From Lethocerus indicus (lineage: Eukaryota > Arthropoda > Insecta > Hemiptera > Belostomatidae), in contig JACDQD010000008.1 of assembly GCA_019843655.1 (NCBI GenBank), forward strand, positions 15,844,442 through 15,908,441: 64,000 nt of DNA, in the 5' to 3' direction. The position numbers and the translations under genes were made by a program. The notes under the pieces are model-generated. The model was not told where the DNA came from and did not search any database. It was given only the letters and a program-made list of their open reading frames with translations. This document shows, in pieces, positions 1-14,200 of this stretch (position 1 is its first letter; every line of letters starts with the position of its first letter).

Positions 1-3000
1 GTACGGAGAAGCGAACTTGAGAAAAGTTAGGGGCCGATACAAAGGTGTTGTTAATTATATCCCGAGGGCTGGGACTTTAAGGAAGGGGCGGGGGTGGGGT
101 ATTAAGTCTGGCGCGGAGAATTTGCCCGGCCCGAGCGCCGAGTTGTGTACGCCCCGAGGTGTCTTCCTCATCCCCTTCCTATAACCTCCTCATAGCAACC
201 TCCTCCTGGAAATTTTTTATATGTTATAATAACTATCCCCACTATTATAGTATGTAGGCAGTTTTATTCTTACGATAATTTTACCACACACTAATTGGCA
301 GCAGTTAGCCTGTATCTTGTCTGAGAGCACTTTTAAACTTAAAGAATCGTAATTATCCGAAATTAAGAACCGGATGTTCAAATTATTACTGAAGATGCTG
401 CACGATTATATCAAACAGGACCACTTGTGGTCTCGTTGCTAGTAACAAGATGTCTTTTATGTCCCGATCTTAATATTTTGACGTTCGCATTTTAATTTAA
501 TCTTACAAGTCAACGTTAATAAAGCGATAAAACGACGTAAAAGAAAATGAAAATCGGCTGTCAAAAAAGCTGACTGCACGACGGTCCTTTCCTACGGTGA
601 GGACCCCTTCCCTTCCCTTTCCTTCCCTCCTGGTGACTGTATAAGCAATATTATATGACCGTTTACATTCGGTGCGTTGACTATAAATCATGGAGGCGGT
701 GAGCGTTGAGCGGGCCGGTTTTATTAAAATATCAGACGAGAGCCCGTTGATATATGCACATTCCTCGGGTGGAGGGGGTTGGCAAGGGGGTTAAACTACC
801 CTGTATATTTCTTACCTGTTAGCCTCCCGAGGAACACTTCCGCCCCCTAATACCCAGGGCTCACTTGCCGGCGACATATTACCCCAGCCTTACTTACCAT
901 CCAATTTACCCACGGATCCCCATTTTCCATTCGCTCTTAGATTTTTGACTCTTGGCAGTAGATGGGTTATGGACATTTGTTCAACTCTAATTATGTAATG
1001 GGGCCAATTTTTTCCCAGTCCAAAATCCGACTAAACAAAAGGCACGATAACTTCAGTAGCGCTCTTAGGTTATTAAGAAAGTTAAGAAGGTTATTAAGAG
1101 AGATGTATTATTCAGGACAATTCAAAGTCTTGAAAATCGTTGCTGTCACTAATTTATTTCTAATAAGACATTTCTGGGGGGCATTCCCAATAGTTCAATA
1201 CATCTGTATAGCACTATGGAATAAATTGATGATTGTATTACGGGCAATGGGGCATAGGACAAAGCAAACGATAAGAGAGAAACAATTACGTTTTTTCATT
1301 TGGTACTTTTGTATTCTTACGCATATCATTTCCACCATTTTGTTCTACAAATTAATCTTCGCCACTTACTTTTATTCAAGTGGTAAAAAAAGATTTCCGT
1401 AGATGTTAAACAAACTGCGCATTTATGCTTTAATTAAAATGTAGGTTAAAGTAAACCTTCTGTTTCCTTTGAGCAAATAATTATTCCGTTTTCTATAGTT
1501 GGTAGCGGAAACCATTTTTCTAATATATAATTTATTATGGATTCTAAATTTCAATCTTTCTTAGAACACATGGAATTCCTTTTTATTAGGACGAAGCTGT
1601 TGACTGTGCAGAGTGTCGTTGTTCAGTCGAAGCTTGTTAAGATGAATCGTTTAATTAATGACGAACGCAAACATTTGTCGAATAATATCAATTAGATTGT
1701 AAGGACAATTTCGTCTGTTGTTTTGATGTGGCATCCTCCTCAAGCTTCCTTTGCAAAGTAAGATAATCAGATAAACTTCGAAGCGGAAACGGTGGCTGAT
1801 GGTTCCTTTTGTAAATTTCCCAGACGAGTTTGGTATCGCATTTCGTCGCTGGCTTCAACTAGTAGGCTTCATGCTTTGATTAAATCGCTTGTACAACATT
1901 CGGCATTCCATGAGACATAATATCCTGATTTGTGGCATCATTTATGTTCCTTACTCAGTAGTTTTAAATTACTTTCCTTCACTGACGGTTGATAGAGTTT
2001 TTCGTACAGACATTAGACAGCTCTTCTTACTCGTAGGAAATACAAGTCCTTCCGTGCATATATTCGGATTTTTCACGTGTGTATAAATCCAGGAGATGCC
2101 CCTCACCCCAGTGAATTATTTAGTGGGGTTCGAATTCTGCCGAGCGTTTAATAAATATTTATTCGACGGTTAGCGGGGCAAAAGGGGATTTAAAAGTAGA
2201 CATTTATTGCAATATTAATGCCATGTTTGAGGCCTCGTGAAGAAAGTTACACGCAGTTAAAAATTAAAAAGGTCCAATTAATATTTCTTTACTAATGAAG
2301 GGCGTTGAAATTTTCATTTCGGTTCTGAAGCCAGACGCGGAGCGCTAACAGGCGATGTCTGCATTAAAACGCCCGGGAACGCGGACACCGGAATGATTTA
2401 TCGTTTTTTAAATTAAAAAGTTTATTTAAATTAAAAAATTGAAAGCAGACACCTGTTAAGGAATTGTCTTCGTTCAGTCAATCCAAGTAGTTACTTCTGT
2501 AATTGCTACCTAGTTGAGTAATCTTTTTAATATTCTGGGGAAATCTAGCTTATTTAAATGTAAATTTTTCCTTGTTTTACTAGAAAATATAACGGCTCGA
2601 TGTTCTGAGGTGTCCTAAATATTATTGCTCGTACGCGAATTTCTCTGGCATACAAATATTAGTGTTACGTTTTTTTTCATCAATGGACAATTGAATCTAT
2701 CGTTGTGACATTCAGTATTGGAAATAGGCGGTACAGTGTGCTTCTAAATATAAATGTGGTTCGTGAGATTGACCTCCTTCTTCGGCCTCCATTTATATTC
2801 AAGTTTCCGTCCCACGATCCCGATCGCGTCCCAGATATTCGTCCTTGAAATGGACTAGAGCATAAATTTAATTATGCGTTTAAAAATTGAATTTAACATT
2901 TTACCAGGAACAGTTGTTCCTTCGGTTGACAGTACGTTATGCAATATAAAACAGAGCTGTGCGTTAAAGAAATTGATATTTCTCCTACACGAAATTATCT

Positions 3001-4297
3001 CAAATTTTACGCGCCTCACATACGCTACTAAGTAGTCCGATTCATATTATAAACATACTATAGAGAAATATTCAGTTATAATACATTAAATATATCAGTT
3101 ACATCAAATAATTGCGATTGTAATTCCATCAGTAATGTAGTGAGGTCAAAACATTTGTCGCATGAAACTCCACGGACTTTGTCATACCCATTTACGGGAC
3201 AGGTAGGTCCTACTTATATTCGTCTAAACTTATAATTGTTCTGGCAAGAGCCCACAGTTTGTTCAGATTAAATCTTTGTATAAACAAATGTTTTCGCAAA
3301 CATAACTTATGACCATAAATTACGGGGCAGAATCAGATTCAGACTCAAAAATAATGTTTAGAAAAAACACCTCTACGCTAGAAATGTAAACAGTAATCAA
3401 AGGAGAAATGGTTATTATGTGTAACGTTTATCTGAATTATTTCGAACTAGGCCTAGCCAACAGATTGCTCAGTAAGTTATGGTGACAATTTAGTCACAGG
3501 TTGAAAGGGATTTTACGGAGGATTTTAAAACATAATAAAGAGGTAATTTAGTGTAGGAAAACATAATTTATTTATATAGGACTAGACTCAATGGTCAAAT
3601 TTTTATTCTGATGGAATACATTTTTCCCTGTTTTCTAATTCCATCAAAATTTGAGATTAATTCACATTTGCCATTTTTGCATTTCCACAAAAAATAGAAG
3701 CTAATAAAGTGTAGTAAAAAGAAAAAATGTGCGTCTAACGAATTAGGTAAAACGTGAATAAATTTCACGTGCTATATGAATAATGCTACTGAAGAAAATT
3801 TGCTGAAGAAATTTGCATAGCTTCGTGCCTTTAGGCATGCTTGGTCAACTTTAACTACAATCTTAAACGGCGTTTTGATACTACGCACGCACAGCTGTTT
3901 ATTTGTTTCACGTGTGCATCGCGCCCCGTCTGTATTTTAGTTTCATATAATGTCTTATTTTCTTTTTAAATTATGAGTGTAACTAAATATCGCGTGAATG
4001 TCATGTGCCTTTTATTTCAATCCGTTTGACATTATTAAATCCCATTATGTCTGCTAGTCGCATTTTAAAATTCTAAATAGGTACTACTGTTTAACCAACA
4101 GCAATATATGACTAAGATTTTAATATCTCCCTTGATTAATTTTCCCTAATTTGATTGCGATATTACTTGCCACAGGAATATGATCTTTACGTTGCAGAAC
4201 CTGTAACGTCGTTGTTGGCACAAAATTAATACCTTTCAAATGTTATAATTTAAGTATGCAATTTCGGAACTAACAAATATGCAAATATGAAACTTAC
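1..4297 (-). other. Inferred intron downstream of the sarcoglycan exon; no other supported gene
   Basis: On the minus strand this follows the donor site of the sarcoglycan exon, so it should be intron. The next sarcoglycan exons were looked for by eye (the conserved extracellular start after the membrane segment) and not found, so the intron probably runs past the window edge. The stretch is AT-rich. Palindromic blocks of the type TTTTTAAATTAAAAA occur near 2405-2440, and another lies near 5190 outside this stretch. Scattered donor-like sites near 815 and 895 have no convincing exon attached. The small open frames here look like chance frames. Confidence 0.5.
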
Positions 4298-4496
4298 CGT
4301 GTTGAATTCCATAACTTTGAGAACCCACAGGGTGAGGGCTAGGTTGACGAGTACGAGGACTAAGAGTGATAGTATAAGGAGGTAAAGGCATCTCTTCCGC
4401 CAGCCGTAGATGCCGATATGAGGTCCGGAACTGGCCTCCTGGTAGCCGCCTCCACCGCGCTCTCGCCAGTCCGTCCCGCCCCCGCTGTCGCCCATG
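4298..4496 (-). CDS. Scgdelta: Sarcoglycan (gamma/delta/zeta type), N-terminal transmembrane exon
   Basis: Sarcoglycans are type II membrane proteins of the dystrophin-associated complex that stabilise the muscle cell membrane. The exon codes 66 residues from the ATG at 4495. A glycine-rich cytoplasmic tail (1-27) is followed by [11 protein letters not shown] (28-38), the juxtamembrane signature of the gamma/delta/zeta group. A hydrophobic helix rich in Leu/Val (about 37-57) comes next, then LKVMEFN, matching the start of the extracellular part. The exon ends after a whole codon (ACG) at a consensus donor, GTAAGT, so the phase is 0. One base before the ATG is a TGTTGCAG acceptor, so the 5' UTR or an alternative N terminus lies in an upstream exon. 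The rest of the protein (beta-helical extracellular domain and C-terminal cysteines) is outside the window or was not found. The family call is strong; which paralogue is not settled. Drosophila has one such gene. Confidence 0.88.
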
Positions 4497-4669
4497 CTGC
4501 AACAGTAACTGGCAATTAGCTCTTCTCCCTCTTATTTAGCAACTTATACGACTAATCAGGCATCGTCTGCACACATTTGTGCTCAAGGATCCCTACCAAA
4601 TGTTTATTCAGAAACGTTTAATTCCACCTGTTACATTTTTATTTTACCATATCGTATTTTACAACTTAC

Positions 4670-4772
4670 GTGAAAGCTGTTGCGGGCAGAAAAAGTGAAA
4701 CGTGGGGGACATTCGCACCCAGTACAGCTGGTCCCCCCGGATGTGTAATGGCTAAGTCCCACAGGCCGAAGC
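4670..4772 (-). other. Candidate upstream exon of the sarcoglycan gene
   Basis: A 103-nt segment is bounded on the minus strand by an acceptor (GACTTTAACAG) and a good donor (GTAAGTTG), 173 nt upstream of the sarcoglycan coding exon. Two of its three frames are open. Spliced to the exon at 4496, the frame starting FGLWDLAITH and ending LPATAF continues in frame into the sarcoglycan ATG. It could therefore be 5' UTR or code an N-terminal extension. I do not recognise the peptide. The evidence is only splice signals, spacing and an open frame. Confidence 0.3.
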
Positions 4773-7014
4773 CTGTTAAAGTCGTTGGCAAAACCTCAAT
4801 ATTGTGGTTATATGTGTAACACTGTAGGTTGTGTTTATGTGCGCTTGCGTACATTTGAGTCTGCGTGTTTCCGTGAAAAACTTATAAAGTATTTAAATAG
4901 CATTCTAACGAGGGTGGAAATAAAACTTGGAACTTAAACTCGGAATTTAAATATTGAGAGTTTTGATATGTAAATATTGTCAGGCGTATTTTATATTATA
5001 TTGTAATTGAAATTCTTTAAGAAGTGATTAAATACCACAGATTGAAGCAAGTTTGGGCATACTTGCCCATCTATTGCCGGCCAAGCTGTAGCAGAGTACA
5101 AGACTAATTAATTCCTAACGCGTTCCGTGTACGCTCCAGAACGGGGCATCGAACTCGTCGTGGTCGCCCTTTCCATGGGACGATTTTGTTTTTTAAATTA
5201 AAAACAAAAATTTCAGGAGCGGGCCAACCCCCCTTGTGTATTGTCCCGTCGTCACTATGTCGTATATTGAAAAGGGACCTGACCTTTCAGTGTGCTGTCC
5301 CCGTATGTATTACGGGTTAATTAAGTTTCTTTCTGTCTCTAATAATTCTTTATATCTTGTAAAAAGCGACATATATAAACGGGAAAATTATTTTCGGATT
5401 TCCTTTGCTCCAGAATGTTCCCTACTTGCGTAATTACAATTTCGTGACCTTTAGCTGGTAAGAATAAAAAAGACTTTACGATTTATTCTGGCCCGCGGCC
5501 TGGAGTATTAGTTTGTTTGTGAATCTGGAAACATAAAAACGAATTATTTCCACGAGATTAATAATGCAATAATAGGATGCTTAGAGAGACGGGAATGAAC
5601 CTTTAAAAACCGAAATTTTTTATATTCATCAACTGTTGGAATGTTGAGATTGTGGTGTATTTGAAACATACCAGGGAGCATTAAGGATGGTTCGAAGTAG
5701 TTTCTATTGGAATCTCTGGATGTTGGGTGTCTCGGTTGAATCCCATAGTTCAATGCGATATATCCGCAACGTCGCTATTGATTGAGAATATTGATAAAAG
5801 TTCTGCAAATGTAATTTATGTTCAGCCATTCGCCCATCCAAATACCAGCATTTGCAATGAAAACCTTATCGTGCGAAAATCTGTCACTGTTGCTTAGACG
5901 ACTTTTTCAATACATTTAAATCGCGTTACCATTATTGTAAGCTTTAGAGAGTTTATTCTCGAAATTATTCTTTTATATTTGTTCTATCTTTATATTTCAC
6001 ACCGGCGATCAAAGAAAAGAACGCGATTTAATTACAGAGCTGAATTTCTTTCCTGATATTTGATTTTTATTTGAAAATATATAAGAATCGGAAAGCGCTC
6101 TCCAGTCTGAAGACCGAGATAATTGCTCCACCACAGATTTGTCTTTTATCCCGAGCATCTCTTATATTTTATACTTTTTTAATATTCAGGCGCAGCTGAG
6201 GTTTTATAACATTTACAAATTGCTCGTTCCGGTCGGTTCCCCAAGAAAACGTTATGAGTTCGTTGATGTATTACAATATCGAACCGTGCCACCCTTTGAA
6301 TGTGTCCTTTATCTTCCGAAGAATGGAGTGCAATATTAAAAGAGCTGTAGAAATAAATATTTTCCGAGAAATGGCATTCACCTCGATTTATGTTTACGTC
6401 TAAAACAGGTAGAATAAGATGAATTCGTATCGGAATGTGAATATAAATTATGTGCGAATCTGTGTGTAGATACAATAAAGTAATTGGAGCAGAAACCAAA
6501 TATTGTCTTATACATCTATATTTTTCAAGAATCATGTAATCAAGACTCAAGAAATATAATTTGTCCTTAATATATATTTTTTATCATACGTTTTTGCTTG
6601 AACCGTACGTTCGACAGTTCATACATAGAAAAATATTAATATAGATAAAATATTGAGTTATATTTAATTGAAAACAATTTGTTATATATATGGTGTCCTG
6701 CACTTACCTTATCTTGGTTATACTATGGTCGTCATTTGTACAGTATTTATACATTATTAGTACCATGGAGAAATATTGAGTCGAAATAAATTTAATTGGT
6801 ATTAATCACATTGAAAGGTGTCTTCGCAGTTTTACACCGGGAATTTACAACTGTGCACATTTCTGTGGGGATATCTAAATTATAGTAAGTGTGTCGCAAT
6901 TTCAATAGTCAAATTCCTGCTGCTCCAATTTTGTTTGTGGGGAGGATCAATCGATTGGCCGGAGGCTACAGGTTGGCCCAACTAACCCACTCTGTGGGGT
7001 CTACAGTTTTCACC

Positions 7015-7057
<43 letters not shown>

Positions 7058-10000
7058 TGTGTGTGTGTAGTGGAGGGTGCCGTGATTTCCCCAAAGGCAC
7101 ACAGGGGCAGAGGCCGCTGTCAATTGGGCGCCCCCCGCCGCCCCCGCCCTGCCGCCCCCGCCACTTGTATATCCCCCGTGGCCGCCCACCACCACTCGCC
7201 CAAATCGGCGACCGCACATATTTCTTTTACCGCGCCCGGCCTTTCTCTCTCCCTCTCTCCCGTTCTCCCTCCCTCATGTTTTTGAATCTCCGCATTTCTT
7301 CTTTTCTCTCCTCTACCGCAGAGAGATTAACGGCAGTAGGATACCAATTTTGAATGGTCGGTTCCGACCCGGCAGGTCGGGGACCGGAACGGGAGCGTCA
7401 ACTGGAACAGATATCCTTTGAAAAATGCCCTCTGGTCGTAGCGCAGGTTTTGTCAAACGTTCTAGTCGAATGAATTATCTAAATAATAAAGATTTTTGTG
7501 TACAGTGGTTATCGCAGTGATGTTGACTTTTTGACAAATTATTGTAGAAGTTTAACTTTAGGAGAAAAAGATAAGAATAAGCATCATTTATATTTTTCCA
7601 TTCCTTTTCTTTCTAGCTTGGGTGGTTCATAAAAAAGTCACATCATTGCTCCCACTCTGTTCAGTGGATAAGTCATTGCAGAAACCTCCTGCAGATGCAT
7701 ATTTTTAGTGATTCCGTATTTTATCCTGGCTCCGGCTAATGGGGTTAATTTGTGAACAAAAATCCTAACGGCCACGGAATAGGCAAGCAATATCTAGAGG
7801 TCCATAAAAATAAAGTACAGATTTTACATACTATATTATATAAGAACGTAGGTTTTTATCTGTCAACCTTTGATTCAACTCAAAACGGATCTTTACTGTT
7901 TACAACACTTCTGGGAAATATTGCACCCGATAAATAATCAACGCAAAGTTTGAGCCTTCCATCAGGATGAATTAGTTTATTTTGTGGTAAATTTTCCGTG
8001 AAAATATTTTTATTTTCTTCTTTTTATTTAACCCTTGTTCTACTTTAGACATTTGATTATCCGCTTATTAGGTGAATACCCAGGCCCGGTTATATCTTAG
8101 CTGTCAGGTGCACGAACTTGTGATAGCGCACAAATAAAATTCATACTATCCATTTCAGCTTCTATCCGGGTTCAGTTCTACCAGATGAGACGGAGCGTAT
8201 TTCAAAGATACAAATAATAATTTCATCCGTCCAGTGACCTCAAAAATAAATGCCGATATTTGATCGCCTATTGGCCTGGGATTGAGGTTGATCTCGTCAT
8301 TTGTCAGGCTAATAGAATTTCTATTGTCCGTCCGGCGAGTTTTGGCTGCTGGGATAGATCAGTTATTATTTTTTTGCCAATTTTTAGAACGTGTCGGAGA
8401 TTTTGAATGAGAAAGATTTTCATAATATCGGGCTTAATCGGCATAAATACCCTTTTGGCTAAAGCAAACAATTCCTTCGGGGAAAACTGAAACCACGCCA
8501 AGGCGCTCCCTGCTAATACCTCATTGACGACTTTTCCGAGTTTCACCGCAAGATGATTAATGAGCGGGCTGCGTGACCGATATAATTGGCGGACTATTTC
8601 TCGTTAAGGATACGGCAAAAATCATTGGCCAGAAAAAAATTCATACTCGACGCATGTTGACCTCGCTGCAGAACCCTTTTATAGTTCGGGTATTAAACCG
8701 CCGATTATATCATATTCTTATAGTTGTTTCACACATGCCACCTTTGAACAGAGAGAACTGACTAAAAAACTGTATTATACTTTTTGAAAGCCTGGCCAGG
8801 ATGACTTCTGCCTTGTCTTATTACGGGCACCGGTTTAACGTTTCAAATATAGTAAGATTAGACATGTTTATGTCAGAAAAAGGCCAGGGTGACTGCTCTT
8901 ATTTGTATTTTATATTATATTATTTTATATTCATATGTTTATATTTTGTCGAAGCTTCAGTCAGTTTTTATCATTTAGAACTTCATTCCATTACTTTCCT
9001 AACTGTTAATCTGTACATGTTTCTACATAGTATGACGACTAAACGTCTTCGAATATTGCACCATACTAGTCGTTTTAGATCAATGAACGATTCTGGATTT
9101 CTGAAAGTTTGATTGCATATGCCACGAAATTTCATAATGCAATGATGCTATATTTAGTCGTAATGTAATGTAGTTAGTTAATGTTTCAATCACTGAATTA
9201 TTTCGGAATTTTCAACCTCTGGTGGTCAACCATTATTTCATACCATTAGTGAATATATTGGAGAAGGTCGCAGTCACATTTTTGTCCGGTATATTCCTGA
9301 TTTGTCTCTTCCTTGTTTCATGGAAATAGAGATATGTATTTAAAATAAATGAATAACATTTGTTTATAAATGTAAGTGCCTAATCCAGTCCTGTCTTCAG
9401 GTCCCTGTTTGCACTCAGGTTTGGTTAGGAACAAGTCTGACTTTCCCTTCCCGAAAAACAATTTGGCTTTAATGTATAATGAAAATTTTTGATAATAATG
9501 GTTGCTTCAATAATAGTCTTATATCGCCTTAGTCAATACAATGACTATTTTTATGACCACTTATCTGACATTCAAAAAACCAAAAATGTCTCCGTGTTAT
9601 TGTCATTCTCCTTTTTAATCATTTAGAACTCCCAATGAAAATAATTTACCTAAACAAATTTATATGCAATGTTTGATATGAATTGAATGTAAATTGTATC
9701 GTTTCAATTTAAACACTGAAGGTATTATTAGCAGTGACGCGGTTAAAATCCAACCCCATATAGAATTACAATTTCCGCGTTCTCATTCCTTTTCGCGGCT
9801 TGATATTGGCTTTCATTTAACAATGCTTTTTCTACTGTGGTATTGATTTCATTAACTTGGAACACTATCCACACGAAAGAAATTAATCACCCAATATAGC
9901 ATCTAAAAGTGTCAGCAAACCAATAACAGGAAAAAATCCCTGAACAGTTTAAATAAGGAAATTCTGATTTGAGCATTTCTTCATAGAAATCCAAATAAGT

Positions 10001-10904
10001 TTACTCAAAATATCTGCATAATACCATGGTTGATGCTCAAAAAAATTGAACGTTGTATGTGATTTCTTTTATTCTTCAAGGTTATCGTGATAATTTATCC
10101 TACCCACTTTTAGGTCACTACTCTTGTTAGTGTCAGGTAAAAGAATTCATGTAACAATCTAGTTAATTGTTGGAATGTTCAGAATAAAAAAAATAAGGAA
10201 ATAAAAAGAGTCTATCTGGGCCAACTATGCGTATTTTAATCGCTTCAGGAATAAAGCCAAGCTCCTCGGCCGTCGTGGGTTCAGACGGCCTCTCAGACGG
10301 TTTGAAAAATTAGGAGAGGGTACTTGCCCCGTTTCGGGTGCAAACAAAAGCGCGTGAATGATAACTGCTATCTCTGATGGTCGGCTCTAGCGGGTTTAAT
10401 TTATGTCCAAAGAGATGGGTTTCGACAAATATTTGATTCGCCGCAGTATTTCTAAATATTTGTTTATTCAAAACAAATAGCCACGTTTGAACTCGATTAA
10501 AGCGGCCAATTTACCTTATTGGTTTTCTCGCGCCGTTCAACGAGGTGGTATCGATCCGCCTGTGGTCAATCGGAACCTGGAACAAAAGAAAAAAATAATC
10601 ATTTAAGTTTTGTTAGCTGTCGAAACTTTTAAACAGGCGTTTCGGCTTCGACAACGGTTGTATCACGCCGAGTTCAGTTTTTAACTTATTTTCCCCGGGT
10701 TAAATATAGACAGCCAACGGACTAATATCGAAAATAGAAGCGTTTCTAAATATAAGAAGAGACTGGAACCGGGAGAGCGGCTGAAAGCGAGGGGAATAAA
10801 TCAATTTCAGAATTATATACAAACGGAAGCCAGGGCTAATTATATTTCAGAAGGCCAACTGTACACGTTCACAATAGAAGGAAATGTTTGCCCTTACGAA
10901 TTAT
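4773..10904. other. Non-coding stretch, no supported gene
   Basis: AT-rich DNA with only short chance reading frames. It contains the (GT)n tract at 7017-7068 and a GC-rich patch just after it (about 7075-7250). A small hairpin GGGCA-TACT-TGCCC lies near 5055. A strong donor-like site on the minus strand near 6715 (ATAAG/GTAAGTGC) has an open frame behind it, but no acceptor was found. Confidence 0.5.
7017..7068. repeat. (GT)n microsatellite
   Basis: About 26 GT units with one interruption (GTTTGT near 7054). The reading frames through it, which give Val-Cys or Thr-His runs, are artefacts of the repeat. Confidence 0.97.
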
Positions 10905-11215
10905 TTATTTTTTTAACAGAATCTTCCTTTCAGTCTTGAACAGCTTCTCCTAACAGTGTCAGTTTTGATTGGATCTAACCAGCGCTTTCGAGGCCGTCCT
11001 GATCTTGTTCTTCTAACTTTTCGAAATGTGATTTCTTTCTCCAAACCATTAACAGGCATCACATGTCCAAAATAAGTCAGTCTTAATCAGGCGATCTTTC
11101 CCTCATATATGGAGTAACTTGGTGCGGCTTAGACCTTCTTTATTTGTAATTTTCGTTGTCCACGGAATATTTTCTAGCTTCATAATTTGAATGGCTCCAT
11201 CTTTAATTTCAAGTT
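10905..11215 (-). pseudogene. Broken 3' end of a non-LTR retrotransposon reverse-transcriptase ORF
   Basis: The minus-strand translation gives the tail common to many LINE reverse-transcriptase ORFs. First comes a degraded PWTTKITNKE stretch, then LRLTYFGHVM, NGLEKEITF, RSGRPRKRWLD and IKTDT, and, one frame on, a piece ending EAVQD. This region follows the catalytic domain and carries the FGHVMR and R-G-R-x-R-x-RWLD motifs. The frame is broken by at least two shifts and several stops, and no catalytic segment was seen upstream, so this is a dead 5'-truncated copy. The clade cannot be assigned from this fragment. A plus-strand TTATTTATTTTTTT at about 10900-10913 (A-rich on the element's strand) fits a 3' end. 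Confidence 0.75.
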
Positions 11216-14200
11216 ATAGAAAACTCTAAAAACAATTCATCTCGTCTATAATGTAATTAATATTTTAACTTATGTAACGAAATTGAGGATATGTTCTTGT
11301 TATTTTAATCCGATATGTACTCTACTCTAAATGCGTTGAATACCGGAAAATGTTTTTTTCCTGTTACGTGTGATTGCCTTGGCGAAAGGACACAACTAAT
11401 GGAAGGGAATCCTCTCTGATCCATTTTCGATATCATTGACAATATTCAGTTACAATTTACATTGGAAATTCATTTTTTTTTTGGCCTTGGTACCTCTGTC
11501 CACATACTTCTTCGGCTTAACATGCGTAGACACCTGACTCAATTACTTACATAGTGATAGCACCGAAAGTGATTAGAAGCCCCAATCTGACAAGCTTATG
11601 AACGAACATGCGAAACCTCCCCATAAATCCATAAACGTCATGAGGTCTTTCTTAATTCCACTTTTTTAATGAATTGTTTACTAAAATAAAACCGTTGTAT
11701 TCTAGGTTATTTGATCTGTATCTTTTACTTAATCTCGCACCGGGTGTTCTATGAATTCGGCAGAAGTTCTGGGTAACATCGGACACCGAACAACTGTGAA
11801 AACATCCCAGCCCCTTTTATTACGCCCAGTTGTACTAATAAATTTTCAGCGTTTATTTTACTCTTCTTTGTCCCGCTGGTAAATTTTCTTAATGGTTGCC
11901 TAAAGGTTCGGCTATATGCCTATATTACTCTGCTATATATCTAGCGAACTAAAACCTTGTTGTACCCTCTGTGTCGTCTTCGGATATCATATGCGGAGGT
12001 TCACAAACTCTAGAGTTTGCAAGTAAAAAGAAACTATTAATTGAAATTGTGATTCTATAATTGTTCACATTTCTTATATAAATGAGTATAGGGAATATAT
12101 TGTTCTTATAATCCGAGTGTCATTAGTTATTGTATTAATCAATAAAAATGATCCTCAAAATGATATGGCATTTGGTCTAGGAAATAGATCGTAGTTCTCC
12201 AAGACGTGGGAAATACCGTTTTTTGGCAAAATGAACAAACGTTTATGTTTCATTCCTAGTTTTTGCATATAGGTAGGTGGTCATGCCATTAACGTAATTG
12301 TTATCTTACTTATTAAGTATTCTAATTTCTTAGTCACTAACTGGTGCTCGGACTTGGTTTGTGTGATATAAAAACTGGTATCGGGGCATGGTCAACACTT
12401 ACAGTGTGGCTTCGCGACTCCTGTTATTGGTTGGATGAGGTCGAAGAGCGACACTTGGGAACTGGACAGCGTACACAGACGAGTGTTCTCAGTCGAGACC
12501 GAGAACTGGAACTGGTTGCCAGACGTGGAGCTGAGCGGTGAGCTGCGGGATAGCCGTCCGTCTATAATTAGACGGGTCCGCTCGGCCGGTGTTTGCGCTC
12601 TTTTAATAGACCGGCCTCCAACAACGGGGCCCACAAATATTTACAATATCCCTTGTTGTGTCGCCTGACGTTTTTCGCCAATTCGCCTATTTGCGTTTAG
12701 ATTCTTCTCTGAATTCGGATTTTTGGCTAGCTTTCCTAGAGAACATTGTGAGAACATTTTGTTTTTTGTTTTTTAAATTGTTAAATTGTGGACGGATCAT
12801 ATTCTAAAAATGTAGTTATCTGAAATAACTCTTGAAGAATTGTCTAAGCCGAACACCCAGCACTCTCTCCACACTGGTACACTAACATTTTTGAAATTAC
12901 AAAAACCATATTTGTCGCCCAATACAATGGTTTACCTCGTGAGGGTGGATGAACAAAAGTTTTCCTAGTCGTCGAAAACATTAAGACGACTCTAAGACGC
13001 TTATAAATATATATATGCTTTTGGCGAGTTATTAATCCTGGGTACTAGAGTTCATTTCGGTTCATATATTTTACTGAGAAATTCCAACTGAAACTGACCA
13101 CCCAGTTTATTAGAACGTAATAATTTGGCAAAATAAGGAATTTGGAATGTGAAAGAAAACTAAAGACACAAGTATATAACTTGGAAAGTTAAAAAACAGA
13201 AATAACAAAGTGACTATTCAGTGCCGTCTTCGAAACACACTGCACCGAGCTTAGACGATTACCCACACGGAAGTTGGAAATGACGCATCATTACTGACTC
13301 AGAATCTTGTTGAATCTGAGCCAGGTTTTCCGCCTTGACGTGCGACCAAGGATTTTTCTTTTCTGAAAATTGGCACGAAAAAGTGAAATTCTCGGATTCA
13401 TAATACGAACAAATCGTTGTAGAAAATTTAACGATCTACAACAAATTTGAGTTACTACGTGCATTTATGTACGTATATAAATGCCAATGCCACCACCTGA
13501 CATTTATATAATGGCTCAGTAATATTAATTTTACTGCGACAATTCGGTGTAAATGAATTATAATTAATTGACTATATACGTATTAATACTGCGTTTTAGG
13601 AATATATTTTTTAAATCTTTACCCGAATGTACATAAAAAATGCGGAGAAAAATATTGCACCACTTCATATCTCCATTATTATTTAAAACATATACAATAT
13701 ATGTTAATTTCAAAAATATGTTATAACACAACGCACAAAATGAAACCGGAACTTGTCGCATTTTTAGTAAAATAAATAATGTTTGATCAACTCCGTTCAC
13801 GCCTATTCACAATAAATGTAATCGTTACACGTAACAATTCAAATCCCATTACGCAAATCTGCTCTATTAGGTATCAACACGGGCGCACAGTTTCAACTGT
13901 AACTCTCCCACGTAATTGTCATTAACCGCCGAAAACGCGGATCGAATTAATGGAAATATTCCTGGCAAATGTTTTCCCGGCCTATTAGTAATACGGTGAC
14001 GCTCTTGTGCGCCGATGGCGGGCAGCCGTTCGGGAGCCTCTGCACCTGTGCATTAGAGAGAGAGAGAGAGAGAGAGAGAGCTCTCCTCGCACAGTTTAAC
14101 GTCCGCGACCTCAATAACTTTATAATTGCAGCCGTTTTCCCCAACCAGCCCGGCCCTACGCCGTCCGAATTCGGATAGAGCGGCACGCACCATGCAGGAC

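Noticed and set aside
816..877. Minus-strand ATG frame (MSPASEPWVL...) ending at a strong donor AACAG/GTAAGAA
   Set aside because: Only 20 codons, no recognised peptide, and it lies in the presumed sarcoglycan intron. An ATG followed by a donor can easily arise by chance.
6715..6790. Minus-strand open frame ending at ATAAG/GTAAGTGC
   Set aside because: The donor is good, but the open stretch upstream contains no AG acceptor near its start, so no exon can be drawn.
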